Below are positions 62,690 through 64,000 of a stretch of DNA of 64,000 bases, one piece after another (the stretch's first letter is position 1; every line of letters begins with the position of its first letter). The DNA lies in NCBI RefSeq assembly GCF_001423945.1, contig NZ_LMPU01000013.1, forward strand, positions 124,001 through 188,000, given 5' to 3'. This stretch comes from Pedobacter sp. Leaf194 (GTDB taxonomy: Bacteria > Bacteroidota > Bacteroidia > Sphingobacteriales > Sphingobacteriaceae). The notes below the pieces were generated by a model that worked only from the letters and a program-made list of their open reading frames with translations, was not told where the DNA came from and made no database searches. The translations under genes were made by a program, and so were the position numbers.

Positions 62690-64000
62690 ATGATGTTTAA
62701 AAGTTCGATATATATATGTTTAATAATTCTATTGTTTACCAGCTACTTAGCATCTGCACAGCAAAGTATTAGGTTAAATAAAAATTGGGAATTTTTAAAA
62801 CAGGATTTAGGTGGAATCTGGGAAGCTGTGCGCCCCGTTGGTGTCGGAAATCCTGAAGCTGTACCCCTTTGGCAAAATGTAAATCTTCCGCATTGCGTAA
62901 ATGCCGAAGATGCTGTTGATCCTGATGTAAATTATTACCAGGGTCCGGCCTGGTACCGTACGCAACTCAGCATTGCAAATCCTCATCCAAACGGCAGAAC
63001 GCTTTTGCATTTTGAAGGTGCCGGACAAAAAACGGAAGTTTATGTTTACACTACTAAAGTTGCTACCCACGTTGGCGGTTATGACGAGTGGACTGCAGAT
63101 ATCACAGAAGCTGTTGAGGCTTTTAAGAAAACTGATGCCTTTAAAAAGCAGTTCAAAGGCAAAGTGCCTGTTTCCATTCGAACAGATAACTCGAGAGACC
63201 TGGAAATGATTCCTTCAGATTTGTCAGACTTTAATGTTTATGGTGGCATTTACCGCTATCTAAACCTGGTTTACGTACCTGCCTTGTCTGTAGATAAGAT
63301 GTTTGTTAAAGCTGCTGTCGATTCGTTAGGTAAAACGGGTACCGTTACGGTTACAGCAAGGTTTTACAATCCTTCGAAAGTCGGCAATGCAGACCTGAAC
63401 TTTAAGCTCCTGGACCCAAATGGAAAAGTAGTTTTCAAAGCAGGCAAGCGGTTGACTAGTCTTTCAGGTGATTTGGAGATATCGTCAATTGCGATAAAGA
63501 AGCCAGTGCTGTGGACGACCGAAAAACCGGTTCAGTATACTTTAACGTACGAGGTAATTTCTTCTGGTGGAAACTTTAAAAGCGAGGAGAAAGTGGGCTT
63601 CCGAAACATCAACTTTGTTGAAAAAGGGCCATTTAAATTGAATGGAAAGCGTTTGCTACTCAGAGGAACACATCGCCACGAAGACCACGCTGGCCTTGGC
63701 GCTGCGATGACCGAAGATCTTATCAGGAAGGAAATGGTGATGATGAAAGACATGGGAGTAAACTTTATCCGTTTAGGCCATTATCAACAATCTAGAATTG
63801 TGTTAAATCTTTGCGACAGCCTCGGTATTTTAGTTTGGGAGGAAATTCCCTGGTGTAGAGGCGGTTTAGGCGGCGATGTTTATAAAAATCAAGCCAGAAC
63901 CATGCTGAAAAACATGATTGAACAGCATTACAACCATCCTTCAATTATCATTTGGGGCCTGGGAAATGAAAATGATTGGCCAGGAGATTTCCCTGAATTC
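62690..64000 (+). CDS. GH2 glycoside hydrolase, 3' end outside window
   Basis: Third GH2 enzyme of the locus, 437 codons visible and open at the right edge. Two tandem ATG codons (62690 and 62693) begin a signal peptide ending YLASAQ. The sugar-binding domain has LNKNWEFLKQDLGGIW and LPHCVNAEDAVDPDVNYYQG; the Ig-like domain follows, then TIM barrel segments NGKRLLLRGTHRHEDHAGLG, FIRLGHYQQSRIVLNLCDSLG and IIIWGLGNEND with the acid/base Glu about 427. The nucleophile and remaining barrel are beyond the window. The R-H-E-D segment is more like beta-galactosidase or beta-glucuronidase groups; specificity is not resolved. Confidence 0.87.
   Translation, partial: MMFKSSIYICLIILLFTSYLASAQQSIRLNKNWEFLKQDLGGIWEAVRPVGVGNPEAVPLWQNVNLPHCVNAEDAVDPDVNYYQGPAWYRTQLSIANPHPNGRTLLHFEGAGQKTEVYVYTTKVATHVGGYDEWTADITEAVEAFKKTDAFKKQFKGKVPVSIRTDNSRDLEMIPSDLSDFNVYGGIYRYLNLVYVPALSVDKMFVKAAVDSLGKTGTVTVTARFYNPSKVGNADLNFKLLDPNGKVVFKAGKRLTSLSGDLEISSIAIKKPVLWTTEKPVQYTLTYEVISSGGNFKSEEKVGFRNINFVEKGPFKLNGKRLLLRGTHRHEDHAGLGAAMTEDLIRKEMVMMKDMGVNFIRLGHYQQSRIVLNLCDSLGILVWEEIPWCRGGLGGDVYKNQARTMLKNMIEQHYNHPSIIIWGLGNENDWPGDFPEF

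Noticed and set aside
1-64000. CRISPR arrays, tRNA or rRNA genes, insertion sequences
   Set aside because: I looked for regularly spaced repeats, tRNA-like cloverleaf segments and transposase motifs and saw none that I could support.

Overview
The window looks like chromosomal DNA from a Bacteroidota bacterium, most likely a Sphingobacteriaceae member near Pedobacter or Mucilaginibacter. The evidence is the low GC content, two SusC/SusD pairs with SPII-type lipoproteins, TAnnTTTG-type promoter spacing, a CarboxypepD_reg-like domain at the N-terminus of the TonB receptors, and a large mosaic exopolysaccharide locus. The assignment rests on gene content only; there is no rRNA or marker gene here.

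Region 1 (1-27435) is a surface polysaccharide locus. It holds a Wzy-like polymerase cut by the window edge, a Wzx-like flippase, a hexapeptide acyltransferase and about a dozen glycosyltransferases (GT2, GT4/GT1, GT8, GT14, GT-C). It also has a sugar-nucleotide cassette (FdtA-type 3,4-ketoisomerase plus DegT/FdtB-type aminotransferase, with a TIGR04325 methyltransferase), a beta-helix lipoprotein and a decayed pseudogene. Embedded in it are two GMC-oxidoreductase/small-subunit pairs. One pair lies in a tight operon HAD phosphatase > UbiA phosphoribosyltransferase-like > GMC > small subunit, with a divergent GT-C enzyme next to it. I read this as a possible lipid-linked pentose pathway analogous to the mycobacterial decaprenyl-phosphoryl-arabinose route.

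Region 2 (27443-40596, minus strand) is a compact hybrid NRPS/PKS cluster. A 2206-residue protein has the order A-T-KS-AT-ACP-aminotransferase, and a 1338-residue protein has C-A-T-TE. They are accompanied by an Sfp-type phosphopantetheinyl transferase, a JmjC/cupin-8 oxygenase and an FkbM-type methyltransferase. Binding-pocket reading suggests a proline-like starter, one malonyl extension converted to a beta-amino acid, then an aspartate-like residue and release by the thioesterase. This is the strongest candidate for an undescribed product.

Region 3 (41185-42244) is an MBL-fold hydrolase of the YycJ/WalJ type with terminator-like hairpins downstream.

Region 4 (42302-64000) is a polysaccharide utilisation locus. 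It has a divergent LacI regulator with a perfect 18-bp palindromic operator candidate, two tandem SusC/SusD pairs, a hairpin that may attenuate read-through, then GH2, GH10, GH3, GH2 (malectin-tailed), a DUF5009 membrane acyltransferase-like protein and a third GH2 cut by the window end. GH10 with GH3 and several GH2 enzymes points to a decorated xylan-type hemicellulose as the substrate.
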